Assembly: GCF_900188385.1 (NCBI RefSeq)
Contig: NZ_FZOI01000002.1
Coordinates: 186,001-250,000 of the forward strand
Direction of reading: 5' to 3'
Length of the DNA stretch: 64,000 nt
Origin: Azospirillum sp. RU38E
GTDB taxonomy: Bacteria; Pseudomonadota; Alphaproteobacteria; Azospirillales; Azospirillaceae
Shown piece by piece: positions 27,021 to 36,012 of this stretch. The notes below the pieces were generated by a model. The model was not told the origin of the DNA. It worked only from the letters and a program-made list of their open reading frames with translations, and searched no databases. A program made the translations under genes and the position numbers. The stretch's first letter is position 1; each line of letters opens with the position of its first letter.

Positions 27021-27850
27021 CCGCGATCAGCGTCAAGAATGTCTGGAAGGAATATGGGGAACAGGTGGTGCTGGAACGCATCAATCTGGAAATCGCCCCG
27101 CGTTCCTTCGTGGCCCTGGTCGGCCCGTCCGGCTGTGGCAAAACCACCTTCCTGCGCATGTTGCTGTCCGAGGAACTGCCGACGCGTGGCGAGATCACCA
27201 TTGATGGTGTGCCCCTGTCGCCGGAGCCGGGGCCCGATCGCGGGGTGGTGTTTCAGCGCTATTCCGTGTTCCCGCACCTGACGGTGCTGGGCAATGTGAT
27301 GCTGGGGGCGGAACTGCGCGGCAGCCGGCTGCTGGGCCGGCTGTTCGGGTCTTCCCACCGACAGGCCCGCGATGATGCGGCGGCACTGCTGGACGCGGTG
27401 GGCCTGTCGCACGCGCTGGATAAATATCCGGCCCAGCTTTCCGGTGGGATGCAGCAACGTCTGGCCCTGGCCCAGGCGCTGATCGCCCGGCCCAAGGTGC
27501 TGTTGCTGGATGAACCGTTCGGCGCGCTGGACCCCGGCATCCGCGCCGATGTGCATAAGCTGATGCGCCAATTATGGCACCAGCACCCGATGAGCGTGGT
27601 GATGGTGACGCATGATCTGTCGGAAGCCTTCCATCTGGCCACCCGCGTCATCGCCTTTGACCGCACGCGGACCCTGCCGGAGGAACGGCTGCGCTATGGC
27701 GCGTGCATCACCAACGATATTGATGTCTGGCCCAAACGGGTGGCCGGACAGCCCGATTTCGGGCGCGACCCCGCCCATCTGCCCAGCCGGGACGACCCGG
27801 CGCTTGACCCTGGGCAATCTGACCGGGACGACCCGGCCGACGCTGCGTGA
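27017..27850 (+). CDS. ABC transporter ATP-binding protein, guanidine/urea-type
   Basis: The 277-residue ATPase has Walker A GPSGCGKT (about residues 36-43), a Q-loop VVFQRYSVFPH, the signature LSGGMQQR, Walker B VLLLDEP and the H-loop VMVTHD. It pairs with the preceding permease (4-base overlap) and the binding protein as an SsuB/TauB-like importer. The tail after about residue 225 is an extension rich in Asp, Pro and Arg that is not part of the nucleotide-binding fold. Confidence 0.94.
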   Translation: MTAISVKNVWKEYGEQVVLERINLEIAPRSFVALVGPSGCGKTTFLRMLLSEELPTRGEITIDGVPLSPEPGPDRGVVFQRYSVFPHLTVLGNVMLGAELRGSRLLGRLFGSSHRQARDDAAALLDAVGLSHALDKYPAQLSGGMQQRLALAQALIARPKVLLLDEPFGALDPGIRADVHKLMRQLWHQHPMSVVMVTHDLSEAFHLATRVIAFDRTRTLPEERLRYGACITNDIDVWPKRVAGQPDFGRDPAHLPSRDDPALDPGQSDRDDPADAA

Positions 27851-27861
27851 GGAGTGTGGAG

Positions 27862-28677
27862 ATGCCACGCCAGACCCAAGCACAGATCGCCGCCAACCGG
27901 GCGCGTTATCTGGAACTGAAACAGGCAGCCCAGGGGGCGGCCCCCCTGGTGCTGCCCCCGCCCACGGCGCGTGATGCCGCCCCCATCGCCGATGCTGCCG
28001 TGCTGTTGCGCGAACAGGTGCCGGGCGGCTGGTACTGGACCGGGGTGATCCGCCGGGGGCAGGTGCTGCGCATCCTGAACAGCCAGGGCACGCCGGGCGT
28101 CAGCCTGCTGGCCTGGAACAAGGCAGACCCGTCGGAACGGTTCAACCATGCCGACACGATCAAGATTCAATGGACCGCCGCCCTGCGCAAAGGCCGCGTT
28201 CTGTTCTCCGACATGGGCCGCGTGCTGCTGTCCATTGTGGAGGATACCAGCGCTCGGCATGACACGGTGATTGGTGGCTCCACCCCGGCCAGCGTCGCCC
28301 GGCTTTATGGCCCCGATAGCGGGGTGCGCAATGCGCGCGACAATTTCATTCTGGCGGCCGGTAAGCATGGGCTGGGGCTGGCCGATATCCCGCCCTGCAT
28401 CGGTTTCTTTGCCCCGGTGTCGGTGCAGGCCGATGGCGGTTTTGCCTGGGATAGCGCTGGCGTGGTGCCGGGCGATTTCGTCGATCTGCGGGCGGAGATG
28501 GATTTGATCATCGCTGTCTCCAACACCCCCCATCCGCTGGCCCTGGCGGTTGAACCGCTGCCGGTTGATCTGGTGATCCACCAGGGGGCGGCACCGGCCG
28601 CCGATGATCTGTGCCGTACCGCCACGGCAGAGGCCGTGCGCGGGTTTGACAATACCGACCGCTATCTGTCGGCCTGA
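27862..28677 (+). CDS. cgdA: DUF1989 protein UAAP1, carboxyguanidine deiminase subunit
   Basis: The 271-residue DUF1989 (urea amidolyase-associated protein 1) carries the core GWYWTGVIRRGQVLRILNSQ, GVRNARDNFILAA and SVQADGGFAWD. The pair of DUF1989 proteins in carboxylase/allophanate hydrolase operons forms the deiminase that turns carboxyguanidine into allophanate and ammonia. ATG 27862 follows AGGAGTGTGGAG and replaces a GTG at 27847 that overlaps the ATPase stop. The second subunit follows 17 bases later. The A/B naming is by order only. Confidence 0.9.
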   Translation: MPRQTQAQIAANRARYLELKQAAQGAAPLVLPPPTARDAAPIADAAVLLREQVPGGWYWTGVIRRGQVLRILNSQGTPGVSLLAWNKADPSERFNHADTIKIQWTAALRKGRVLFSDMGRVLLSIVEDTSARHDTVIGGSTPASVARLYGPDSGVRNARDNFILAAGKHGLGLADIPPCIGFFAPVSVQADGGFAWDSAGVVPGDFVDLRAEMDLIIAVSNTPHPLALAVEPLPVDLVIHQGAAPAADDLCRTATAEAVRGFDNTDRYLSA

Positions 28678-28694
28678 AAGGGGGAGGCACCATC

Positions 28695-29342
28695 ATGACC
28701 AGCAGCTTTACGCCCGTTCTTTCCCCCCGCGACCCGGCCACGGCCATTTTCCGCGAAACCGTGCCGGCGACATATCCCTGGTCCGGCTTTGTGAAAAAGG
28801 GCCAGGTGATCCGCATTGTTGACAGCGAGGGCTGTCAGGCGGTGGACACCTTGTTCTACAGCACCGCCGACCATACCGAACGTTACAGCGCCCAGGATAC
28901 GGTGCTGGCCCAGGGTACGCCCTATATCGGGCCGGGATCGGTGCTTTATTCCAATCGCGGTCAGGTGATGGCCGAGTTGGTGGCCGATACCTGCGGCCAG
29001 CATGATACATCCGCCGGGGCTTGTTCCTGTGAAAGCAATACGGTGCGCTTTGGCCAGCACACCCGTTACATGCATGCCTGTCGGGAAAACTTCCTGATCG
29101 CCGTGTCACGCCATGGCATGACCAAGCGGGACATTGTGCCCAACATCAATTTCTTCATGAATGTGCCGTTCGATACCGAAGGTGGCTTGGCCATTGCCGA
29201 TGGCGTGTCGGCACCGGGGGCCTATGTGGAGTTGGTGGCGCGGATGGATTTGCTGTGCGTCATTTCCAACTGCCCGCAGGTGAACAACCCCTGCAACGCG
29301 TTTGACCCGACGCCGATTGAGATTTTGGTTTGGGAGGGGTGA
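28695..29342 (+). CDS. cgdB: DUF1989 protein UAAP2, carboxyguanidine deiminase subunit
   Basis: The 215-residue DUF1989 protein has WSGFVKKGQVIRIVDSEGCQ, CEANTVRFG-like CESNTVRFGQHTRYMHACRE, and NINFFMNVPFDTEGGLAI. The Cys and His-rich segments (SAGACSCESN and following) are candidate metal ligands. It forms a heteromeric enzyme with the preceding UAAP1 protein. GGGGGAGG lies about 10 bases before the ATG. A palindromic repeat separates it from the carboxylase gene. Confidence 0.92.
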   Translation: MTSSFTPVLSPRDPATAIFRETVPATYPWSGFVKKGQVIRIVDSEGCQAVDTLFYSTADHTERYSAQDTVLAQGTPYIGPGSVLYSNRGQVMAELVADTCGQHDTSAGACSCESNTVRFGQHTRYMHACRENFLIAVSRHGMTKRDIVPNINFFMNVPFDTEGGLAIADGVSAPGAYVELVARMDLLCVISNCPQVNNPCNAFDPTPIEILVWEG

Positions 29343-29366
29343 GGGGAGCCGGCCTTTCCATTACCC

Positions 29367-29447
29367 GTCATCCCGGCGAAGGCCGGGATCCAGGTTCGTA
29401 GAGCAATGCGCTCGTGGCCTCTGGACCCCGGCCTTCGCCGGGGTGAC
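29367..29447. repeat. Palindromic repeat copy 2 (81 bp)
   Basis: Arms GTCATCCCGGCGAAGGCCGG and CCGGCCTTCGCCGGGGTGAC bracket an inner TTCGTAGAGCAATGCGCTCG-type core. Length and core match copy 3 in the opposite orientation. It lies between the DUF1989 pair and the carboxylase gene and extends the open frame upstream of the true start without being part of the gene. Confidence 0.9.
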
Positions 29448-29535
29448 GGGTGAGAGAGCGCGGACGGCAGCCCCAAGACGGCATGGGAATGACCCAACGC
29501 CATCCCTCCCCCCATCCCCCAAAGGAATCCCCCCC

Positions 29536-32500
29536 ATGTTCACCAAGGTTCTGATCGCCAATCGGGGTGAGATCTGCGCGCGGGTGATAAAGACCCTGCG
29601 GCGCATGGGCATTGCCTCGGTCGCCGTCTATTCCGATGCCGACCGCTTTACCCAACCGGTGCTGTCAGCAGATGAGGCGGTGCGTATCGGCCCGCCGCCC
29701 GCCAAGCAGTCCTATCTGGATATCGATGCCGTCATCGCCGCCTGTCAGGCCACGGGTGCACAGGCGGTTCACCCCGGCTATGGCTTCCTGTCGGAAAATG
29801 CCGGGTTCGTCGAACGGCTGAACGCGGCCGGCATTGCCTTCATCGGCCCGCGTGTCGAACATTTACGCGATTTCGGCCTGAAACATACCGCGCGCGCCTT
29901 GGCCCGTGCGGCCGGGGTGCCGCTGCTGCCCGGCAGCGACATTCTGGCCGATATTGAACAGGCCCAGGCGGAGGCAGCGCGCATCGGTTTCCCCGTCATG
30001 CTGAAAAGCACGGCGGGCGGCGGCGGCATCGGGATGCAGCTTTGCCATAGCGCCGATGAACTGGCCGCCAAATTCGCCGCCGTACAGCGTATGGCGACCA
30101 GCAGCTTCGGCGATGCCCGCGTCTATCTGGAACGCTTCGTGGCAGAGGCCCGCCATGTCGAGGTGCAGATTTTCGGCGACGGCAAGGGCGGCGTGGTGGC
30201 GCTGGGGGAACGCGATTGCTCCCTGCAACGCCGCAATCAAAAGGTGGTGGAGGAAACACCCGCCCCCGGCCTGCCCGATGCGGTGCGCGCGCAGTTGCGT
30301 GATGCCGCCGTGGCGCTGGGACAGAGCGTGCAATACGCCTCCGCCGGCACCGTGGAGTTCATTTATGACGTGGCGCGTGAACAGGTCTATTTCCTGGAGG
30401 TGAACACCCGCCTGCAGGTCGAACATCCGGTGACGGAAGCTGTGTTCGGCGTTGATCTGGTGGAATGGATGATCCGCCAAGCGGCGGGAGATTTCACCCT
30501 GCCGGCCCCGGAAAGCCTGATCCCGCAAGGGGCCGCCATCGAGGTTCGGCTTTATGCGGAAAATGCCGCCGCTGATTTCCGTCCCTCCACCGGCCTGCTG
30601 ACGGAGGTGCGTTTCCCCGACAACATCCGCGTGGATGGCTGGGTGAATACAGGCACCGAGGTGACGGCCAATTACGACCCTATGCTGGCCAAGCTGATTG
30701 TCCATGCTGACAGCCGCGATGCGGCGATTGATCAATTGTCGGCGGCACTGGCTGCCTCCCGTGTGGCGGGGATTGAAACCAACCTGTCGTACCTGCGCGC
30801 CATCATCGGGTCGGATATTTTCCGGCAAGGCAAGGTGGCTACCTCTGTGCTGAAGGATTTCCCCTTTACCCCGGCAACGGTGGAGGTGTTGAGCCCTGGT
30901 GCCCAGACATCCATCCAGGATTGGCCGGGGCGGTTGGGCTATTGGGATATTGGCGTGCCGCCATCGGGGCCGATGGATGATCTATCGTTCCGGCTGGCCA
31001 ACCGGCTGTTGGGCAATCCGGAGGGGACGGCGGCGCTGGAATGCACGCTGACGGGGCCAAGCTTGCGCTTCAACCAGGCCACAAAGGTGGCGCTGGCCGG
31101 GGCAGCGATGGTGGCCACGCTGGACGGCGTGGCTGTGCCGCATGGCGTGGGTTTTGACGTGGCGGCAGGGCAAACCCTGGCGCTGGGCCGCATCCAGGGG
31201 CCGGGGCAGCGCACATATCTTGCGGTGGCCGGTGGTTTTGATGCGCCGGAATATCTGGGATCGAAATCCACCTTCGCGCTGGGTCGTTTCGGTGGCCATG
31301 CCACCGGCTGCCTGAAGGCGGGCGACACGCTGGCGCTGGCCGGTGGGCCGGTGGGGCAGGCCGAACCATTTGCCGCTCCAACCCTGACCCATGAATGGGT
31401 GCTGGGCGTGCATTACGGGCCACATGGTGCGCCGGATTTCTTCCAGGAAAGCGATATTGCCGACCTGTTTGCCGCATCATACGAGGTGCATTTCAATTCC
31501 GCCCGCACCGGCGTGCGGCTGATCGGCCCCCGCCCGGCCTGGGCGCGGGCCGATGGCGGGGAGGCGGGGCTGCACCCGTCCAACATCCACGACAATGCCT
31601 ATGCCATCGGGGCGGTGGATTTCACCGGCGACATGCCCATCATCCTGGGCCCCGATGGCCCCAGCCTGGGCGGCTTCGTCTGCCCCGTGGTGGTGGCACG
31701 GGACGAGTTGTGGAAGGTCGGCCAGTTGCGGCCAGGGGATAAGGTGCGGTTTGTGCCGGTGACATACACCAGCACCTACACTGACGCTGCCTCTACCGTC
31801 ACCCCGGCGAAGGCCGGGGTCCAGGGGCCACAAGCGCTTTGCTCTACGAACCTGGACCCCGGCCTGCGCCGGGGTGACGGAAATGAAGCAGCAAAGCGTA
31901 TCACCCACGCCACCCTGCCATCCCCCATCCTGTCCCGTATCGATGGCGATATCCCCGTCACCTATCGCCGGGCGGGGGATGATTATCTGCTGGTCGAATA
32001 TGGCCCGATGGCGCTGGATTTGGGCATCCGGCTGCGGGTGCATCTGCTAGTCACGGAATTGCGGGCACGCAACCTGGCCGGCATCATCGACCTGACGCCG
32101 GGCATCCGGTCCTTGCAGGTACATTATGACAGCCACCAGCTGAAAACCGCCACCCTGCTGGGCGTGCTGGCGGAGATTGAGGGCGGGCTCGGCGATATTG
32201 CCAATGCCCGCATTCCCAGCCGCATCGTGCATCTGCCCTTGTCATGGAACGATGCCCAGGTGCGGCTGGCCATGACCAAATATCAGGAACTGGTGCGGGC
32301 AGATGCCCCCTGGTGCCCGGACAATATCGAATTTATCCGTCGTATCAACGGCTTGGAATGCCAAGATGATGTAAAGCGTATCGTGTTCGATGCGCATTAC
32401 ATGGTCTATGGGCTGGGCGATGTCTATCTGGGGGCCCCGGTGGCCACCCCGCTGGACCCGCGCCACCGGCTGGTGACCACCAAATATAACCCCGCCCGCA

Positions 32501-33168
32501 CCTGGACGCCGGAAAATGCCGTGGGGATCGGCGGGGCCTATATGTGCATCTATGGCATGGAAGGGCCGGGCGGGTACCAGCTGTTCGGGCGCACCATCCA
32601 GGTCTGGAATAGCTGGCGCTCCACGCCCGTGTTCCAGCAAGATAAGCCCTGGCTGCTGCGTTTCTTCGATCAGATCAAGTTCCATCCGGTGTCGGAGGCG
32701 GAACTGGCCGACGCGCGCGAGGCCTTCCCCCATGGCCGTTACCCGATCAAGATCGAGGAAACCGAATTCAGCTACGCCGATCATCTGCGCTTCCTGGCCG
32801 ACAATGGCGACAGTATCGATGCCTTCAAACGCACCCAGCAGGCGGCGTTTGAGGCAGAGCGGGAAGACTGGAAGGCTAAGGGGCTGGACAGTTTCGTCAG
32901 CGATGATGGCGGCCCAGCGGGGGATGAAATGGCCCTGCCCGAAGGCTGCATCGGCGTGGAAACCGGTGTGACCGGCAATGTCTGGAAAATATTGGTGGAG
33001 CCGGGCCAGCTTGTGGCCGCCGGTGACACCATCCTGATCCTGGAAAGCATGAAGATGGAGATGGACGTGAAAGCCGCCAGTGCTGGCCGGGTGCGGGAAA
33101 TCACCGCCAAGCCGGGCCGCACCGTCAATGCCGGCCAGACCGTCGCCATTCTGGAGGAGATTGCCTGA
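29536..33168 (+). CDS. Guanidine carboxylase (urea carboxylase family), biotin-dependent
   Basis: The protein has 1210 residues. It opens with biotin carboxylase (about 1-450: VLIANRGEICARVIKTLRRM, the ATP-grasp loop STAGGGGIGMQ, EVNTRLQVEHP). A KipA-like carboxyltransferase part follows (about 460-750, with TSIQDWPGRLGYW). A KipI-like part (about 800-1000) and C-terminal linker come next, then the biotinyl domain with ESMKMEMD (biotin on Lys1173). Enzymes of this family next to DUF1989 genes and under guanidine-I riboswitches carboxylate guanidine using ATP and bicarbonate. Residues about 755-781 are encoded by an 81-bp palindromic repeat in the interdomain linker. ATG 29536 follows AAGGA; the upstream frame is the previous repeat. 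Confidence 0.93.
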   Translation: MFTKVLIANRGEICARVIKTLRRMGIASVAVYSDADRFTQPVLSADEAVRIGPPPAKQSYLDIDAVIAACQATGAQAVHPGYGFLSENAGFVERLNAAGIAFIGPRVEHLRDFGLKHTARALARAAGVPLLPGSDILADIEQAQAEAARIGFPVMLKSTAGGGGIGMQLCHSADELAAKFAAVQRMATSSFGDARVYLERFVAEARHVEVQIFGDGKGGVVALGERDCSLQRRNQKVVEETPAPGLPDAVRAQLRDAAVALGQSVQYASAGTVEFIYDVAREQVYFLEVNTRLQVEHPVTEAVFGVDLVEWMIRQAAGDFTLPAPESLIPQGAAIEVRLYAENAAADFRPSTGLLTEVRFPDNIRVDGWVNTGTEVTANYDPMLAKLIVHADSRDAAIDQLSAALAASRVAGIETNLSYLRAIIGSDIFRQGKVATSVLKDFPFTPATVEVLSPGAQTSIQDWPGRLGYWDIGVPPSGPMDDLSFRLANRLLGNPEGTAALECTLTGPSLRFNQATKVALAGAAMVATLDGVAVPHGVGFDVAAGQTLALGRIQGPGQRTYLAVAGGFDAPEYLGSKSTFALGRFGGHATGCLKAGDTLALAGGPVGQAEPFAAPTLTHEWVLGVHYGPHGAPDFFQESDIADLFAASYEVHFNSARTGVRLIGPRPAWARADGGEAGLHPSNIHDNAYAIGAVDFTGDMPIILGPDGPSLGGFVCPVVVARDELWKVGQLRPGDKVRFVPVTYTSTYTDAASTVTPAKAGVQGPQALCSTNLDPGLRRGDGNEAAKRITHATLPSPILSRIDGDIPVTYRRAGDDYLLVEYGPMALDLGIRLRVHLLVTELRARNLAGIIDLTPGIRSLQVHYDSHQLKTATLLGVLAEIEGGLGDIANARIPSRIVHLPLSWNDAQVRLAMTKYQELVRADAPWCPDNIEFIRRINGLECQDDVKRIVFDAHYMVYGLGDVYLGAPVATPLDPRHRLVTTKYNPARTWTPENAVGIGGAYMCIYGMEGPGGYQLFGRTIQVWNSWRSTPVFQQDKPWLLRFFDQIKFHPVSEAELADAREAFPHGRYPIKIEETEFSYADHLRFLADNGDSIDAFKRTQQAAFEAEREDWKAKGLDSFVSDDGGPAGDEMALPEGCIGVETGVTGNVWKILVEPGQLVAAGDTILILESMKMEMDVKAASAGRVREITAKPGRTVNAGQTVAILEEIA
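31798..31878. repeat. Palindromic repeat copy 3 (81 bp), inside the carboxylase coding sequence
   Basis: Arms GTCACCCCGGCGAAGGCCGG and the complementary CCGGCCTGCGCCGGGGTGAC enclose a core that is the reverse complement of copy 2's core. At 81 bases it is exactly 27 codons and keeps the frame. It encodes VTPAKAGVQGPQALCSTNLD and then PGLRRGD, between the two carboxyltransferase parts. Confidence 0.92.
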
Positions 33169-34943
33169 TGTTGCCGGAAAAACTGACCATCCATGGGCTG
33201 ACGGAACTGTACCGCAGCGGTGCGATCACCCCGACCCTGGTGGTGGAGGAAATACTGGCCCGGCTGGCGGCCAACCCCGACCCCGCCATCTGGATCAGCC
33301 TGGTGCCGGCAGCGGAACTGCGCGCGGCGGCGGCGGAACTGACGGCAGGGGAGTATAAAGCGGATCAGCCGCTCTGGGGCATTCCCTTTGCTGCCAAGGA
33401 TAATATTGACGCCAAGGGCCTTGCCACCACTGCCGCCTGTCCCGCCTTCGCCTATCAGCCGGTGGCTGATAGTACCGTGGTGGCCAAACTGCGGGCGGCA
33501 GGCGCGCTGCTGGTGGGCAAGACCAACCTGGACCAGTTCGCCACCGGGCTGAACGGCACGCGCAGCCCCTATGGCGCGCCGCGCTGCGTGTTCGACATGG
33601 AGTATATCTCTGGCGGGTCCAGCTCCGGTTCTGCGGTGGCCGTGGCGCGGGGGCAGGTGGCCTTTGCGCTGGGCACCGATACGGCGGGTTCGGGCCGGGT
33701 GCCCGCCGCCTTCAACGATCTGGTGGGGATCAAGCCGACCAAGGGCTTGCTGTCCACCCAGGGCATGGTGCCGGCGGTACGCTCGCAGGATTGCGTCACC
33801 GTGCTGGCGCATTCTGCCGCCGATGGCGATCTGGTACGACGGGCGGCGGAGGGTTTCGACGGGGCCGACCCCTATTCCAGACCGGCGGGGTTCCATTCCC
33901 TGAAGCTGGAGAAATTCCGTTTTGGGGTGCTGTCGGGGGCGGAACGGGAGTTTTACGGTGATGACGCTGCCGCTGCCCTGTACGATGCCGCCATTGACCG
34001 GCTGGTGACATTGGGTGGCACGCCAGTACCATTTGATTACAAGCCTTTACACGAATGTGCTCACCTGCTTTATGGCGGCCCTTGGGTGGCCGAACGGCTG
34101 GCCGCGGTGGAAGCTTTCATTGCCGGCCACGCCGCCGATATGAACCCGACAGTCAGCGCCATCATCGAGGGAGCAAAGGGTAAAACAGCGGTAGAGGCCT
34201 ATCGCGGCCACTATGCGTTATCTACCTATAGTCAATATATCAATGGCTTGTGGCGTGATCTTGATGTTCTGCTGCTGCCCACAGCCCCCACCATCTACAA
34301 GGTCGCGGATATGCTGGCTGACCCGGTGGGGCTGAACAGCAACCTTGGCCGCTACACCAATTTCGTGAACCTGCTGGATTGCAGCGCCGTGGCGGTGCCG
34401 GCGGGCTTCACCCCGGCGGGGTTGCCCTTCGGCGTCACCCTGGTGGCCCCCGCCTTTGCCGATGCCGATCTGGCTGTGCTGGGCGACCGGCTGCACCGGG
34501 CAGCACGAGCCGACCTGCCAGGGCCGGCGCTTGCCCCGGTGCCGGCCCCCGATGCGCTGCCCATCCTGGCGGTGGGGGCGCATCTGTCCGGGATGCCGTT
34601 GAACCATGAATTGACCAGCGTGGGCGGCCGGCTGGCGGGATTGGTGCGCACGGCGCCCGATTACCGGCTTTACGCGCTGGCCGGCACCGTACCGCCCAAG
34701 CCGGGGCTGGTGCGCGATCCCGGTTTTGCCGGACCGGGGATTCTGGCTGAAGAATGGTTGCTGCCACCCGCCGCCTTGGGTGCCTTCATCGCCCGCATCC
34801 CGGCCCCGCTGGGGGTGGGCAAGGTGACGCTGGCCGATGGGCGGCAAGTGACCAGTTTCTTGTGTGAATCCTATGCCTTGGAGGGTGCAACGGAGATCAC
34901 GCATCATGGTGGCTGGCGTGCCTATCGGGCCTCCATCGCCTGA
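33168..34943 (+). CDS. atzF: Allophanate hydrolase
   Basis: The 591-residue amidase-signature enzyme shows the Ser-cisSer-Lys triad region: Lys77 (GIPFAAKDNID), the SGGSSSGSA loop (residues 148-155) and nucleophile Ser175 (TDTAGSGRVP). The C-terminal domain (about 460-590, with LSGMPLNHELTSVGG) is typical of allophanate hydrolases. That domain decarboxylates the first product, giving ammonia and CO2 overall. Its ATG overlaps the carboxylase stop (TGATG). It is the last gene of the guanidine operon and ends 1 base from the convergent LysR gene. Confidence 0.95.
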   Translation: MLPEKLTIHGLTELYRSGAITPTLVVEEILARLAANPDPAIWISLVPAAELRAAAAELTAGEYKADQPLWGIPFAAKDNIDAKGLATTAACPAFAYQPVADSTVVAKLRAAGALLVGKTNLDQFATGLNGTRSPYGAPRCVFDMEYISGGSSSGSAVAVARGQVAFALGTDTAGSGRVPAAFNDLVGIKPTKGLLSTQGMVPAVRSQDCVTVLAHSAADGDLVRRAAEGFDGADPYSRPAGFHSLKLEKFRFGVLSGAEREFYGDDAAAALYDAAIDRLVTLGGTPVPFDYKPLHECAHLLYGGPWVAERLAAVEAFIAGHAADMNPTVSAIIEGAKGKTAVEAYRGHYALSTYSQYINGLWRDLDVLLLPTAPTIYKVADMLADPVGLNSNLGRYTNFVNLLDCSAVAVPAGFTPAGLPFGVTLVAPAFADADLAVLGDRLHRAARADLPGPALAPVPAPDALPILAVGAHLSGMPLNHELTSVGGRLAGLVRTAPDYRLYALAGTVPPKPGLVRDPGFAGPGILAEEWLLPPAALGAFIARIPAPLGVGKVTLADGRQVTSFLCESYALEGATEITHHGGWRAYRASIA

Positions 34944-34944
34944 G

Positions 34945-35844
34945 TTAGGGGCGGAACAGCCGGCTGTTCCGCCTTACCTCCTCTGCGATGAATTCCGCTG
35001 TCACCCTGATACGGGATAGGTGGCGCAGGTCAGAATGGATCAGCAGCCAGAAACTGCGGATCAAACTGACCTCGGCGGGTAGCAACCGCACCAGATCGGC
35101 ATGGTCATTCACCAGGAAGCAGGGCAGCACGGCAATGCCGGCCCCGGCTTCCACCGCACGGAACTGGGCGACCAAACTGGCGCTTTTCAACTGCGGGCGG
35201 ATATCGCGGGAAATCTGCGGCAGGTAATCCAGCTCCGGCGTATAGAGCAGATCGTCAATGTACGATATGAACCGGTGGCCGGGCAGGTCGGCCACGGATG
35301 CAATGGGTGGGCTGGTCGCCACATAGGAACGGGCAGCATAGAGCCCCAATTCATAATCCGTTAGCTTGCGACCATGCAGCCGTCCGGCATCCGGCTGGGC
35401 AAGGGAGATGGCGATATCCGCTTCTCGCTTGGACAGGCTGAACAGGCGCGGCATGGCCACCAACTGCACCTCCAGGTCTGGATGGCGGGCGGCCAGTTGG
35501 CCGATGCGGGGGGCCAGAAAGAAGCTGCCGAAACCATCCGGCGTGCCGATGCGCACCGCCCCTGACAGGCTGCCGGAACTGCCGGCCAGATCCTCCATGA
35601 TGGTCATGGCCAGCCCCTCCATCGCCTCCGCGCTGGCCAGCAGGCTTTCACCCTGGGCGGTCAGGCTGTAGCCGGTGGCATGGCGTTCAAACAGGTTGGC
35701 CCCCAACGCGCGTTCCAGCGATTGCAGCCGCCGTCCCAGGGTGGTGTGATCCACCCCCATGCGCCGGGCGGCAAGGGTTAGCCGCCCGCTGCGGGCCACG
35801 GCCAGGAAACTTTGCAGATCATCCCAATCAAATTGCCCGGCCAT
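34945..35844 (-). CDS. LysR-family transcriptional regulator
   Basis: The 299-residue protein has the LysR HTH at the N-terminus (FLAVARSGRLTLAARRMGVD, GRRLQSLERALGANLFERH) and a periplasmic-binding-fold effector domain (about 90-290, RIGTPDGFGSFFLAP). ATG 35844 is used; a TTG at 35847 would add one residue. It is divergent from the 3-hydroxyisobutyryl-CoA hydrolase gene across 168 bases. It therefore more probably controls that valine/malonate set than the guanidine operon it converges with. Confidence 0.92.
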   Translation of the reverse strand: MAGQFDWDDLQSFLAVARSGRLTLAARRMGVDHTTLGRRLQSLERALGANLFERHATGYSLTAQGESLLASAEAMEGLAMTIMEDLAGSSGSLSGAVRIGTPDGFGSFFLAPRIGQLAARHPDLEVQLVAMPRLFSLSKREADIAISLAQPDAGRLHGRKLTDYELGLYAARSYVATSPPIASVADLPGHRFISYIDDLLYTPELDYLPQISRDIRPQLKSASLVAQFRAVEAGAGIAVLPCFLVNDHADLVRLLPAEVSLIRSFWLLIHSDLRHLSRIRVTAEFIAEEVRRNSRLFRP

Positions 35845-36012
35845 CAACGTACCTGCGTGGAAAATCGCACAACGGATGGGGTAAACTTCGCATGGATGTG
35901 CGCATCACCGCAATGGTAGGGGTTGGTTGTGGCAGAAGACCATGATCCCCCTTGCCGTGGTGGAATAAGCCCACCCACTTCACAAGTGTGATCCAAACCG
36001 GGAGGAACGGCC

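Noticed and set aside
29302-29535. N-terminal extension of guanidine carboxylase
   Set aside because: It consists of the end of the DUF1989 gene in another frame and the palindromic repeat; biotin carboxylase homology starts at 29536.
29536-33168. Plain urea carboxylase as the sole assignment
   Set aside because: The operon starts with a guanidine-I riboswitch and contains both DUF1989 deiminase genes, which point to guanidine; activity on urea cannot be excluded without assays.
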